64,000 nt of DNA, taken from positions 289,917 to 353,916 of the forward strand of contig CATQHS010000001.1 in assembly GCA_958296055.1 (NCBI GenBank), read 5' to 3'. Origin of the DNA: an uncultured Acidimicrobiales bacterium. Its GTDB lineage: Bacteria; Actinomycetota; Acidimicrobiia; Acidimicrobiales; Aldehydirespiratoraceae. The translations under genes were made by a program, and so were the position numbers. The notes under the pieces were generated by a model that saw only the letters and a program-made list of their open reading frames with translations, was not told where the DNA came from and ran no database searches. The first letter of the stretch is position 1, and the number at the start of each line of letters is the position of its first letter. Positions 41,101-48,837 of the stretch are shown piece by piece.

Positions 41101-43641
41101 CTCCTCGGGGGTGATGAGCACCTCCCGGGCCTTGGAGCCCAGCGACGGGCCGACCACGCCCCGCTGCTCGAGCAGGTCCATGATCCGGCCCGCCCGGGCG
41201 AAGCCCACCCGGAGCCGGCGCTGCAGCATCGAGGTGGAGCCGAGCTGGGTCTCCACCACTAGGGCCATGGCCTCCTCCAGCAGGTCGTCGCCGTCGTCGG
41301 CCGAGTCGGCCGGGGGCGGGGCGGAGGTGATGCCGGACGCGTCCGGGCCGCCGCCCGCGCCGGCCGGCGGGCGTTCGGGGGCCGGGGCCGAGGCGCGGCC
41401 AGCGGAGGCGCCCGCCCCCGCCCTTGTCCTTGCCTTCGATTCTCCCCCGGCGCCGGGAGCGGAGACGGAGGAGACGGCCTGGTCCTCGCGGAAGCGGGGG
41501 GCCTGGTCGATCCAGTGGCCCACTACCGCCCTCACCTCGGCCTCGTCCACCCACGACCCCTGGATCCGGTGCGGGGCCGACGAGGTGGGGCCCAGCAGCA
41601 GCATGTCGCCCCGGCCCACCAGACGCTCGGCTCCGGCTTGGTCGAGGATGACCCGGGAGTCGGTGAGGCTGGAGACGGCGAAGGCCAGCCGGGCCGGGAC
41701 GTTGGCTTTTATCACCCCGGTGATCACGTCCACCGAGGGCCGCTGGGTGGCGATGATCAGGTGGATGCCCACCGCCCGGGCCATCTGGGCGATCCGGGCG
41801 ATGGACTCCTCCACGTCCCGGGCGGCCACCATCATCAGGTCGGACAGCTCGTCCACCACCACCAGCACGAAGGGCAGGATCCGGTACTTCAGCGGCTCGC
41901 CCTCGGCATCGGTCTCGCCCGGCTTGGCTTTCACCTCGCCCCGGACCACGGCGGTGTTGTAGCCGGTCATGTCCCGGAACCCGACCCGAGACAGCAGGTC
42001 GTAGCGCCGGTCCATCTCCCGCACCGCCCAGGCCAGGGCGTTGGCGGCCTGGCGGGGATCGGTGACCGGCGCGGTCAGCAGATGGGGGGCCCGGTCGTAC
42101 TGGCCCATCTCCACCCGCTTGGGGTCCACCAGGATCATCCGCACCTGGTCGGGGGTGGACCGCATCAGGATCGAGGTGATCACCGAGTTGAGGCACGACG
42201 ACTTGCCCGCCCCGGTGGCCCCGGCGATGAGGATGTGGGGCATCTGGGCCAGGTTCATCAGCACCGCCCGGCCGTTGATGTCGCGCCCGACCGCCACCTC
42301 CAGGGGATGGCGGGCGGCCCGGGCCTCGGCGGAGCGGAGGATGTCGCCCAGCTTCACCACCTCGCGGTCGACGTTGGGCACCTCCACCCCGACGGCCCGC
42401 TGACCGGGTATGGGGGCCAGGATCCTCACGTCGGGCGAGGCCATGGCCAGGGCGATGTCCTTGCGGAGGCTTTCCAGCTTGGAGACCTTGATCCCCTCCC
42501 CCAGCTCCAGCACGAACCGGGTGACGGTGGGCCCCACCACCGGCTCCAGCAGGGTGGTGGGCACCCCGAACTTGGCCAGGGTGTCCCTCAGCAGCAGGCC
42601 CCGCTCGGTCACCTCGGCCCGGTCGATCTGGCGGGATTCGGTGGAGGCCAGCAGGTCCGGCGGCGGCAGCTTCCACCCCGAGCCGGCCGGGACCGCTCCG
42701 GGGTCGGTCGGGGTCGGGGGCCGGGCGGGCCGCTTGGCTGGGGCGGGGGCGGCCGGGCGGGGCGGGGTTTCCCGGGCCGCCGGAGGCTGGGGTTCGGGGC
42801 GGGGCTCGGGCTCGGCGGAGGGGTCGGGCCGGGCGGCCGCGGCCACCGCTCGGGGGTCGGGCGGGCTCGGGTCCGAGCCGGCGGGCGGGGCCTGACGGCG
42901 GGTCGCGCCCACGTCGCGGAACAGGTGTTGGACCCCCAGGCGGAACAGCCTTCCCACCGGCCTCACCAGCGCGACGACGGCTCTGGCCCCGGTCCGAGCC
43001 GACGACGCGGTCAGCACCATCAGGCCCACCGCCCCGATGAAGCTCAGCACCAGCACCGCCCCGAAACCGGCGATGTAGGCGTGCAGGGGGCCGCCGACGG
43101 CCACGCCGATCGCTCCCCCGGCCGCTCCGAGATCCTCGACTCCGGCGCCGAGGCCGGGCCGGCCCCGCACCACGTGGGCGATCCCCATGAACGCCAGCAG
43201 CATCAGACCGCTGCCCAGGAGGGCCCGCACCCAGCGCTCCGAGCCGTCTTCGTCTCCGCCGGCCTTCTCGGCCTCCTCGGCGGCGGCGTCGGCGTCGGCG
43301 CGGCTGGAGCGCCCGCCGTCTCGCACCAGCGTCACCCCGATCCACACGAGGACCACCGGGGCCAGCCATCGGATCAGGCCCAGCGACCAGGCCAGGGATT
43401 TGTCGATCGCCTCGCCCACCGGGCCCATGGCCGCCACCCAGACGCTGCCCGCCACCAGCAGGCCGGCCACCACCGCGCCCAGGCCCCAGATGTCGCGGGC
43501 GTGGCGGCCCAGCACCGACCCCACCGCCTGGGACCGCGAGGTGCGCTTCGGGGAGCGGCGGGCCGGGGGGCGACGCCGCTCGCCGGGCCCCGTCTTCGCA
43601 CTCCCGGCCGCCTTCGCCGGCCTGGGCTTCGCCGCGGCCAT
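41077..43641 (-). CDS. ftsK: DNA translocase FtsK/SpoIIIE
   Basis: 854 residues. N-terminal ~230 residues hold four or more membrane segments after a basic start; a Pro/Ala-rich linker follows (about 240-330). The motor has Walker A GATGAGKSSCLNSV, Walker B LVVVDELSDLMMVA, and EESIARIAQMARAVGIHLIIATQRPSVDVITG. The gamma domain at the C-terminus (TSMLQRRLRVGFARAGRIMDLLE) recognises polar KOPS sequences. It moves chromosomal DNA at the division septum. ATG at 43641. In the 139-nt gap before it only short repeats of TGAGGGGC were seen. Confidence 0.95.
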   Translation of the reverse strand: MAAAKPRPAKAAGSAKTGPGERRRPPARRSPKRTSRSQAVGSVLGRHARDIWGLGAVVAGLLVAGSVWVAAMGPVGEAIDKSLAWSLGLIRWLAPVVLVWIGVTLVRDGGRSSRADADAAAEEAEKAGGDEDGSERWVRALLGSGLMLLAFMGIAHVVRGRPGLGAGVEDLGAAGGAIGVAVGGPLHAYIAGFGAVLVLSFIGAVGLMVLTASSARTGARAVVALVRPVGRLFRLGVQHLFRDVGATRRQAPPAGSDPSPPDPRAVAAAARPDPSAEPEPRPEPQPPAARETPPRPAAPAPAKRPARPPTPTDPGAVPAGSGWKLPPPDLLASTESRQIDRAEVTERGLLLRDTLAKFGVPTTLLEPVVGPTVTRFVLELGEGIKVSKLESLRKDIALAMASPDVRILAPIPGQRAVGVEVPNVDREVVKLGDILRSAEARAARHPLEVAVGRDINGRAVLMNLAQMPHILIAGATGAGKSSCLNSVITSILMRSTPDQVRMILVDPKRVEMGQYDRAPHLLTAPVTDPRQAANALAWAVREMDRRYDLLSRVGFRDMTGYNTAVVRGEVKAKPGETDAEGEPLKYRILPFVLVVVDELSDLMMVAARDVEESIARIAQMARAVGIHLIIATQRPSVDVITGVIKANVPARLAFAVSSLTDSRVILDQAGAERLVGRGDMLLLGPTSSAPHRIQGSWVDEAEVRAVVGHWIDQAPRFREDQAVSSVSAPGAGGESKARTRAGAGASAGRASAPAPERPPAGAGGGPDASGITSAPPPADSADDGDDLLEEAMALVVETQLGSTSMLQRRLRVGFARAGRIMDLLEQRGVVGPSLGSKAREVLITPEELADRRDR

Positions 43642-43780
43642 ACGGCCCGCAACGCTACCAGTGGCCCTGGCTGGCTTCGGCGACCCTACGGGCCGGTTCC
43701 GCCGGTCTGATTTTCGATGACGGCCCCTCAGACATCAAGCGGTTCGGCCGGTCGATCTTCCGCCGATTCGCTGGCGCCCC

Positions 43781-44551
43781 TCAGTCGTCGGGCCGGTCTT
43801 GGAGGCGGCGCAGGGACGAGAGCGACGAGACTCCGATCCGCTCCACCAGGCCGGTGGGCGACTCGATCTCCAGCTTGCCGTCGGCCCCGATCCCCCGGAC
43901 CGTTCCCCGGGCGGAGCCGTGGGGAAGCAACGCCACCGCCACCGTGCGCCCGACGGTGGCGCAGCGCCGGCGGTAGGCGGCGACCAGCTCACCGGGCTGG
44001 TCGAGGAGCCGGGCCGCGGTCCGCAGCTCGTCTACTAGGGCTTCATCGACCGCCGGGGCGAAGGCGGAGGCCGGGCCGAGCCGGACGGTCAGGATGGCGT
44101 AGTCGACCCGGCCCGGCCCCAGGGCGCAGACGGCGTTCACCGCCACCTCGGCGCGGCCGGGAGGGTCGATCAGCACCGTGTCGGGCCACTCGCAGAGGTG
44201 CTCGGGCCCGGCGAGGGCGTCGAGGGCCGGGCCAGCTCCGGGGTCCGCCACCACGGCCGGCTCGCAGAGGTGCTCGAGCCCGGCGAGGGCGTCGAGGGCC
44301 CGGGCCGCGCCCAGGCCGGCGGCCAGCCAGGCCAGGTCGGCGTCGGAGGGGTCCAGGCCCGCGGGCCGGGCCAGCACCGACGCGGCCAGAGCCTCGGGGG
44401 TCCGCCATAAGGCCCCGCCCCGCAGCCGGGCCGAGATCTCGGCGCCGACCACCAGCGCTGAGCCGTCCGGGGCCGACTCCCGGCGGGCCCACTGGTGCAT
44501 GAGCGCCTCGGCCGATACCGCCACCGGCGCCCGTCGGATGTCGCCGCTCAC
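43781..44551 (-). CDS. Degenerate biotin--protein ligase (BirA-like) protein, hydrogenase-locus end
   Basis: 256 residues from the GTG at 44551 chosen by the 4-nt overlap with the mini-ORF. The C-terminal domain GTVRGIGADGKLEIESPTG is typical of BirA. In the catalytic part the KWPND motif reads EWPDT (WPDTVLIDPP), and the GRGR loop is SARLRGG, so normal biotinyl-AMP synthesis is doubtful. Just before WPDT about 25 residues containing ALDALAGLEHLCE are duplicated in frame. It lies last in the minus-strand hydrogenase run; it may be a housekeeping ligase that lost activity, or an adapted ligase for another cofactor (inferred). Confidence 0.7.
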   Translation of the reverse strand: MSGDIRRAPVAVSAEALMHQWARRESAPDGSALVVGAEISARLRGGALWRTPEALAASVLARPAGLDPSDADLAWLAAGLGAARALDALAGLEHLCEPAVVADPGAGPALDALAGPEHLCEWPDTVLIDPPGRAEVAVNAVCALGPGRVDYAILTVRLGPASAFAPAVDEALVDELRTAARLLDQPGELVAAYRRRCATVGRTVAVALLPHGSARGTVRGIGADGKLEIESPTGLVERIGVSSLSSLRRLQDRPDD

Positions 44552-44619
44552 GGGGCGGCCGTACGGGCCGCGGCCGCCGTCCCGCGGCGGGGATGCCAGT
44601 CGCCTAGACCGCCGCTCAC
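44548..44619 (-). other. Bridging mini-ORF before the BirA-like gene
   Basis: 23 codons from a GTG that overlaps the preceding stop (GTGA) to a TGA overlapping the BirA-like GTG. Both ends carry GTGAGCGGC, so the downstream start was duplicated. Codons in between are Arg/Ala-rich. Confidence 0.55.
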
Positions 44620-45089
44620 GGACCGGCCAGCCGGGGCTCGAGTCGGTCGACGCCCCAAGCCCCATCGGGACCGCAGCTCAGCACCAGGCGCCCGGCCGGC
44701 CAGGCCTCGGTGCCGGGCAGCGCCGAGGGGGTGACCAGGTCGACGATCGCTGAGCCGTCCGGGCCGGGCCGGGGCTCGCCGGCCGCGGTCACGTTCTCGA
44801 GATCGACGCTGCGCATGTCCCGGCGCAGCCCGACCAGAAGCTGGCGCAGGAAGTCGTCGAACTCGACCGGGTCGGCCAGACCGTCGCTTATGCGGGCCGC
44901 CGCCACCCGGTCCAGGCCATTGGCCGCCGCCACCGACACGGCGACGGCCCGGCCCCTCGGGCTCAGCATGGCCCACAGACGGGTGTGCTCGCCCCACACG
45001 ACGGCGCTCAAGAACCGGCGGGCCGCCTCGGCCGCCCCGGCCGGCGGAGCCGCAGGGGTCAAAGCCTCAGGGGTCAGGGCCGCACCCAT
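44616..45089 (-). CDS. Hypothetical protein of the hydrogenase locus
   Basis: 157 residues. After a Thr/Pro/Ala-rich start the protein has AEAARRFLSAVVWGEHTRLWAMLS, FLRQLLVGLRRDM and a final CGPDGAWGVDRLEP, which together resemble small NTF2-like or SnoaL-type alpha+beta folds, but no family is certain. ATG at 45089 overlaps the TPR gene end by 16 nt, so it is coupled. The start zone repeats TGACCCCTG. Possibly a soluble accessory protein of the hydrogenase. Confidence 0.6.
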   Translation of the reverse strand: MGAALTPEALTPAAPPAGAAEAARRFLSAVVWGEHTRLWAMLSPRGRAVAVSVAAANGLDRVAAARISDGLADPVEFDDFLRQLLVGLRRDMRSVDLENVTAAGEPRPGPDGSAIVDLVTPSALPGTEAWPAGRLVLSCGPDGAWGVDRLEPRLAGP

Positions 45090-46378
45090 CCGTTGGCGGC
45101 GAGCAGGTCCCGGACCCGCACCCGCTGCGGCCCGAACAGCCGGTCGTGGATCACCCGGTCCAGCGCCCCGTCGAAGGCCTGGGCCGACCCGGAGGCCCGG
45201 TGGGCCGCGGCCAGCGCGGCGCAGGCCGAGTCCAGCACCGGGTCGGGCAGTTCCATCAGCACCGGGACCATCGACTGCATCACCGTCTCGTACTCCTCGG
45301 GGCCGAGCCCGGTCAAGGCCGAGGCCAGCCCGTCCAGTTCCCGGCGGCGGCGGATCTCGGGCGCCGGGGCCAGCCGGGCCAGCCGGTCCCGCAGCAGGCC
45401 GGTCCTCTCGTCGGCGGCGACGGCGGCCAGCAGCCGGGCGAAGCGGTCGGCTCGGGTTCCGGGCCCGTCGGCGACCTCCAGCGTTCGCTCCAGCCGGGCC
45501 AGGGTGTCGGCCGCCGCCGCCCACTGGGGGCGGTGGAGGCGGGGGTCGAAGATGCTCATGGCCGCCTCGACGCCGGCCAGGGCCCGGGCCGGGTCGGAAG
45601 GGCCGCCCCGGCGCTCGTGGGCGATGGCCAGGCTGTGGCGGGCGATGGCGTGCTGGAACGGGAAGGCCGCCTCGGTCAAGACTCCGAGAGCCTGCTCAAA
45701 GGCGCCGATGGCCTCATCGACGCCGTGGGCCCCGGACCGGCCGCCGGCGCCCGCCTGGTTCCGGTCGATCTGCTCTAGGAGGGCCGAGCCCAGGCCGTGG
45801 AGGGCCATCCCCCGCTGGGGGGCGTCGGCCGCCGCGGCCCCCGCGGCCGCCCGGTAGTCGGCGGCGGCCCGTTCCAGTTCGGAGTGGCCGCCCAGGGCCT
45901 GGAGGGCCTGGGCCCGGTTGATCAGCGCCGCGGCCCGGACCCGGCCGGCCTCGTCGCCGTCGGCACCGGCCAAAAGGTCCAAGGCCCGGCCCAGCGGCTC
46001 GACGGCCCCGGCCGGCCGGCCGGTCTCGGTGAGGGCCAGGCCCAGGTTCACCAAAGCCGCGGCCTGCTCTGCGGCTGGCGCTCGGTCTCGGACCAGGCCC
46101 GCGGCCCGCTCGAATAAGGGCGCGGCCCGATCGGGCCGGCCCAGCCGCCGGTGGCATTGTCCGGCCGCGGTGCAGATGCGGGCGTACTCCACCGGCGAGC
46201 GGGCCTCGGTGAGGATCCGGCCGGCCCTCTCCAGCAGATCAAGAGCCTCGGCGAGGTCGCCGGCGGCGGCGGATTCGCTGCGGGCCACCGCCACCCGGTA
46301 GGCGGCCAGCGCCCATCCGTCGGGGTCGTGCCCGGCCCGGATCTCGGCCAGCTCCGCCTCAAGCCGCTCCAAACTCAT
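45074..46378 (-). CDS. TPR-repeat protein of the hydrogenase locus
   Basis: 434 residues; ATG at 46378 with GGAGGCGGGG upstream. The middle is helix-turn-helix repeats of the TPR type: ALDLLERAGRILTEA, YARICTAAGQCHRRLGRPDRAAPLFERAAGL, AALVNLGLALTETGRPAGAVEPLGRAL, AALINRAQALQALG, and so on. The C-terminal ~130 residues are less repetitive, with PGTRADRFARLLAAV and QSMVPVLMELPDPVLDSA. Group 1h hydrogenase clusters in other Actinobacteria also contain TPR proteins of unknown role. The 49-bp element (copy 1) lies directly upstream. Confidence 0.75.
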   Translation of the reverse strand: MSLERLEAELAEIRAGHDPDGWALAAYRVAVARSESAAAGDLAEALDLLERAGRILTEARSPVEYARICTAAGQCHRRLGRPDRAAPLFERAAGLVRDRAPAAEQAAALVNLGLALTETGRPAGAVEPLGRALDLLAGADGDEAGRVRAAALINRAQALQALGGHSELERAAADYRAAAGAAAADAPQRGMALHGLGSALLEQIDRNQAGAGGRSGAHGVDEAIGAFEQALGVLTEAAFPFQHAIARHSLAIAHERRGGPSDPARALAGVEAAMSIFDPRLHRPQWAAAADTLARLERTLEVADGPGTRADRFARLLAAVAADERTGLLRDRLARLAPAPEIRRRRELDGLASALTGLGPEEYETVMQSMVPVLMELPDPVLDSACAALAAAHRASGSAQAFDGALDRVIHDRLFGPQRVRVRDLLAANGWVRP

Positions 46379-46392
46379 AACCCCGCCTCCGG

Positions 46393-46441
46393 GTTTTCTG
46401 AGCAACCGTTGTCGTATAGCGACATTTCCTGCTCAGAAAAT
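46393..46441. repeat. 49-bp double-dyad element, copy 1
   Basis: Outer arms TTTTCTGAGCA and TGCTCAGAAAA enclose a central GTCG-TATAG-CGAC. Sits between the end of the protease gene (overlap 1 nt) and the TPR gene start 15 nt away, so it is in the promoter position of the TPR gene. Homologous to copies at 58831 and 63003. Confidence 0.85.
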
Positions 46442-46956
46442 CAGGGGCTCGGGAAAACTTGGAGGTGGAGGAGGGAGGCGAGGCAGCGCTCCACTTCGGT
46501 CACGGCGGTGTCGACGGCCTCGGCCACCTCGTCGGTGAGGCCGACGCCCAGGGCCTCGATCCGTCGGGGCTGGCAGCCGACGATGACGGTGCGCTCGGGC
46601 AGCACCCCGACCGCCCGGGCCACCATGAGGGCCCGCTCGGGGGTGGCCAGGTGCATGTCGGCCAGCAGGTCGTGGCGGGTTGTCGTCTCCATCTCGGACA
46701 CGTCGAGCACCTCGGCCTCGATCACCATCACCGTGCCGGGCGGGCGGCCCCGGTCGACGGCGTCCACCACCACCAGGGCGTCATAGCCGTCCATCAGCTC
46801 GTGGACCAAGTGGATGCCGCCGATGCCGGTCTCGGCCACCCTGACCCCCGCGGGCTGCGGGCGGGCGGCCAGCCGCCGGGCCACCTCCACCCCGAAGCCG
46901 TCGTCGCCGTTGAGGACGTTGCCGACGCCGACCACCAGCACCCGTGGGCCGGTCAC
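46441..46956 (-). CDS. Hydrogenase maturation protease (M52, HycI/HupD type)
   Basis: 171 residues from the GTG overlapping the preceding stop. VLVVGVGNVLNGDDGFGVEVARRL is the M52 start with the metal-binding Asp/Glu, DALVVVDAVDRGRPPGTV the second site, and MHLATPERALMVARAVGVLPERTVIVGCQPRR holds the third (His). The enzyme trims the C-terminal tail of a hydrogenase large subunit after Ni insertion. HhyL in this window ends 20 residues past the last metal ligand, giving a likely substrate. Confidence 0.9.
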   Translation of the reverse strand: MTGPRVLVVGVGNVLNGDDGFGVEVARRLAARPQPAGVRVAETGIGGIHLVHELMDGYDALVVVDAVDRGRPPGTVMVIEAEVLDVSEMETTTRHDLLADMHLATPERALMVARAVGVLPERTVIVGCQPRRIEALGVGLTDEVAEAVDTAVTEVERCLASLLHLQVFPSP

Positions 46957-47576
46957 GGTGACTCGGCGGCGGGAGCCGGGCTCAGTCCGGTCTCGGCGGC
47001 CCTCAGGGCGTAGCCGTGGACCGACCACCAGGCGATGTAGTCCTCCAGCTCCGACCACTGGCGGTCGTCGAGCTGCTCCCGCAGATGCTCGCGGCGCTTG
47101 TCCAGCTCGGTGGCGATGACCCGGTCCAGGGCGGCGATGGTGACAGCGGGGGCCAGCAGCGTCACCCGCCCGGCCTCCCCAGCCCGCAGCGACTCGGCTA
47201 CGGCGGCCATGGCCGGGGCCAGATGGTCAAGCCCGGCATCGGCGGGCTCGGCCTCGGACCCGGCGCGCTGCTCCTCGGCGTCGGCCGGCTCGGCCCCGGT
47301 CCATCCGGGCTCGGCCTCGGACTCGACGCGCTGCTCCTCGGCCCGGCGCAGGCAGTAGCCGACCAGCAGGGCGGTGGAGGCCCAGTCGGCTGGCTCGGTG
47401 ACCGGCTGGCGAGCTCGCTCGGTTTGGTGGCAACGCTGGCGGTAGCGGTGGGCGGCCTCGGTCATGGGGTGAGTCTGGGCCAGGGCCCGGGCGGTGAAAC
47501 AAAGATCGTCGACGGCCTCGACCACCTCGCCAGCCTCGTCAACCACCCCGCCGACGGCGGCTCGGGCCGAACTCAC
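46953..47576 (-). CDS. Hypothetical protein of the hydrogenase locus
   Basis: 207 residues starting at the GTG overlapping the NifU-type stop. It is helical and rich in Ala/Glu/Arg (ALVGYCLRRAEEQR, ALDRVIATELDKRREHLREQLDD), with SELEDYIAWWSVHGYALRAAE near the end. An acidic spacer has a near-repeat of EEQR-x-ESEAEP. No family recognised. Coupled on both sides by 4-nt overlaps in the hydrogenase operon, so it is likely needed for assembly or activity. Confidence 0.65.
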   Translation of the reverse strand: MSSARAAVGGVVDEAGEVVEAVDDLCFTARALAQTHPMTEAAHRYRQRCHQTERARQPVTEPADWASTALLVGYCLRRAEEQRVESEAEPGWTGAEPADAEEQRAGSEAEPADAGLDHLAPAMAAVAESLRAGEAGRVTLLAPAVTIAALDRVIATELDKRREHLREQLDDRQWSELEDYIAWWSVHGYALRAAETGLSPAPAAESP

Positions 47577-48151
47577 GGCCGTCGGGGGCCGATGCCGAGG
47601 CCGGTGGCCATCTGGCCGGGGGCCGGGGGCGGATGGGGAGGCTGCGTGGCCTCGGTCGTCTCGACCCGGCGGAAGTCGATCCAATGCTCGCGCAGGGCGG
47701 TCTCGATCCGGTGGGCGATGGTGTCGCCGGCCGCGGTGCAGCCGTCGCAGTTGCCGTGCATGCGCAGCTTGACCACCCCGTCGTCCACCGAGAGCACCTC
47801 CAGCTCGCCGCCGTGGGAGGCGACGTAGGGGCGGACCTCGTCCAGCGCGGCCTGCACGGTCCGCTCGACGGCGGCCGAGTCCACGTCCACCCCGAGGCTG
47901 TAGGTGGCCAGCAGCTCCCCCACCACCGGGTCCAGCGCGGCCTGCTCCAGGAAGATCTCGCCCCGCCACTGGCGCACCATCTCCACTAGGCGGCCCAGCC
48001 CCTCGCGGTGGTAGGCGTCGATCCAGTCCAGCACCTCGGCCGCGTCGGCGCGCACCTCCGGGTCGTCGTGCTCCAGCAGCCGCTCGGCCCGCTCCCCGGC
48101 ATGGGCCAAGATCTCACCGTAGGCCAGCCCTTCGGACCCGACCTCGCTCAC
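47573..48151 (-). CDS. NifU-like Fe-S scaffold domain protein
   Basis: 192 residues. The C-terminal part is a NifU/NfuA Fe-S domain: RPYVASHGGELEVLSVDDGVVKLRMHGNCDGCTAAGDTI with the CxxC ligands. The N-terminal half is helical and not like IscU. NifU-type scaffold proteins near hydrogenases probably build Fe-S clusters for HhyS. The GTG at 48151 is the third copy-like start in a chain of mini-ORFs from the upstream gene. Confidence 0.85.
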   Translation of the reverse strand: MSEVGSEGLAYGEILAHAGERAERLLEHDDPEVRADAAEVLDWIDAYHREGLGRLVEMVRQWRGEIFLEQAALDPVVGELLATYSLGVDVDSAAVERTVQAALDEVRPYVASHGGELEVLSVDDGVVKLRMHGNCDGCTAAGDTIAHRIETALREHWIDFRRVETTEATQPPHPPPAPGQMATGLGIGPRRP

Positions 48152-48230
48152 CGCGGCACCCCGCGCCCGTCCAGCCCCTCGGACCCGACCTCACTCACCA
48201 GCGCCCCCCGCGCCCGGCGTCGAAGCTCAC
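48148..48230 (-). other. Two chained mini-ORFs before the NifU-type gene
   Basis: First frame 48195-48230 (11 codons, MSFDAGRGGRW) starts on the preceding stop (GTGA). Its TGA overlaps the GTG of the second, 48148-48198 (16 codons, MSEVGSEGLDGRGVPR), whose TGA overlaps the real NifU-type start. The second is a 28-bp near-copy (two mismatches) of the NifU-type gene's own 5' end. Confidence 0.55.
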
Positions 48231-48790
48231 CGCAGGACCTCGTCGAGGACCATGTCGAGGACCCGGTCCACCGCCTCGGTCACCGGGGCCGAGAAGCCCA
48301 GCCCGAAATGGCTCTCGGCCGGCTCCACCTCGATGATGGTGGTGTCGGGGGGCAGGGCGTCCCAGTGGCGGCACACGGCGATGGTGTGATCCAAGTCGAT
48401 GATCCCGCCCACCGCCTCGGCCAGCCGCTCGTGGACCTCGGCCGGGTCGGGGGGCGGCGCCTCGGCCGGCACCCAGCGGCGGACGGTCCCGGCCGGGTCG
48501 GCCCCCCGGGGCATGCAGCCGATCAGCACCACCCGGCCGGGCCGGAGCTCCTCAAGCCGGTGCATCACCCGGTGGGCACCGTAGGACAAGTCCTCGAGCA
48601 CCACGCCGTCGGGCCACGGCAGCGACGCCGCCCGGGCCAGCCAGTTGGCGCCGAAGTCGAGGTCGCGCAGCCACGGCAGCCCGATCCCGCCCACCAGCGT
48701 GCATCCCGGACCGACCGGCCCGCCCGAGCGGACCTGGGCTCCGGGCCCGAGCAGGGTGTCGAGGAACCGGTCCCGCTCGGAGTCGCTCAC
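48227..48790 (-). CDS. Divergent M52-like hydrogenase maturation protein
   Basis: 187 residues; GTG at 48790 is on a 4-nt overlap with the bridging mini-ORF. VGGIGLPWLRDLDFGANWLARA and VVLEDLSYGAHRVMHRLEEL recall the first two metal sites of M52 proteases, and RVVLIGCMPRG and VEPAESHFGLGFSAPVTEAVDRV are the usual later blocks. The first motif lacks the GxGN start, so proteolysis is uncertain. Being directly behind hhyL, it may be the true partner of HhyL, with the second, canonical M52 gene downstream serving the same or another step. Confidence 0.7.
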   Translation of the reverse strand: MSDSERDRFLDTLLGPGAQVRSGGPVGPGCTLVGGIGLPWLRDLDFGANWLARAASLPWPDGVVLEDLSYGAHRVMHRLEELRPGRVVLIGCMPRGADPAGTVRRWVPAEAPPPDPAEVHERLAEAVGGIIDLDHTIAVCRHWDALPPDTTIIEVEPAESHFGLGFSAPVTEAVDRVLDMVLDEVLR

Positions 48791-48837
48791 CCCGGGCGAC
48801 GGCCGCACCGGCGGATCGCTCCCCGGCCCCGGATCAC
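48787..48837 (-). other. Bridging mini-ORF after hhyL
   Basis: 16 codons (MIRGRGAIRRCGRRPG): GTG overlaps the hhyL stop and TGA overlaps the next gene's GTG. Confidence 0.5.

Noticed and set aside
46393-46441. 49-bp elements as intrinsic terminators
   Set aside because: The 3' arm ends in AAAA instead of a U-run, and copy 3 lies between divergent starts.
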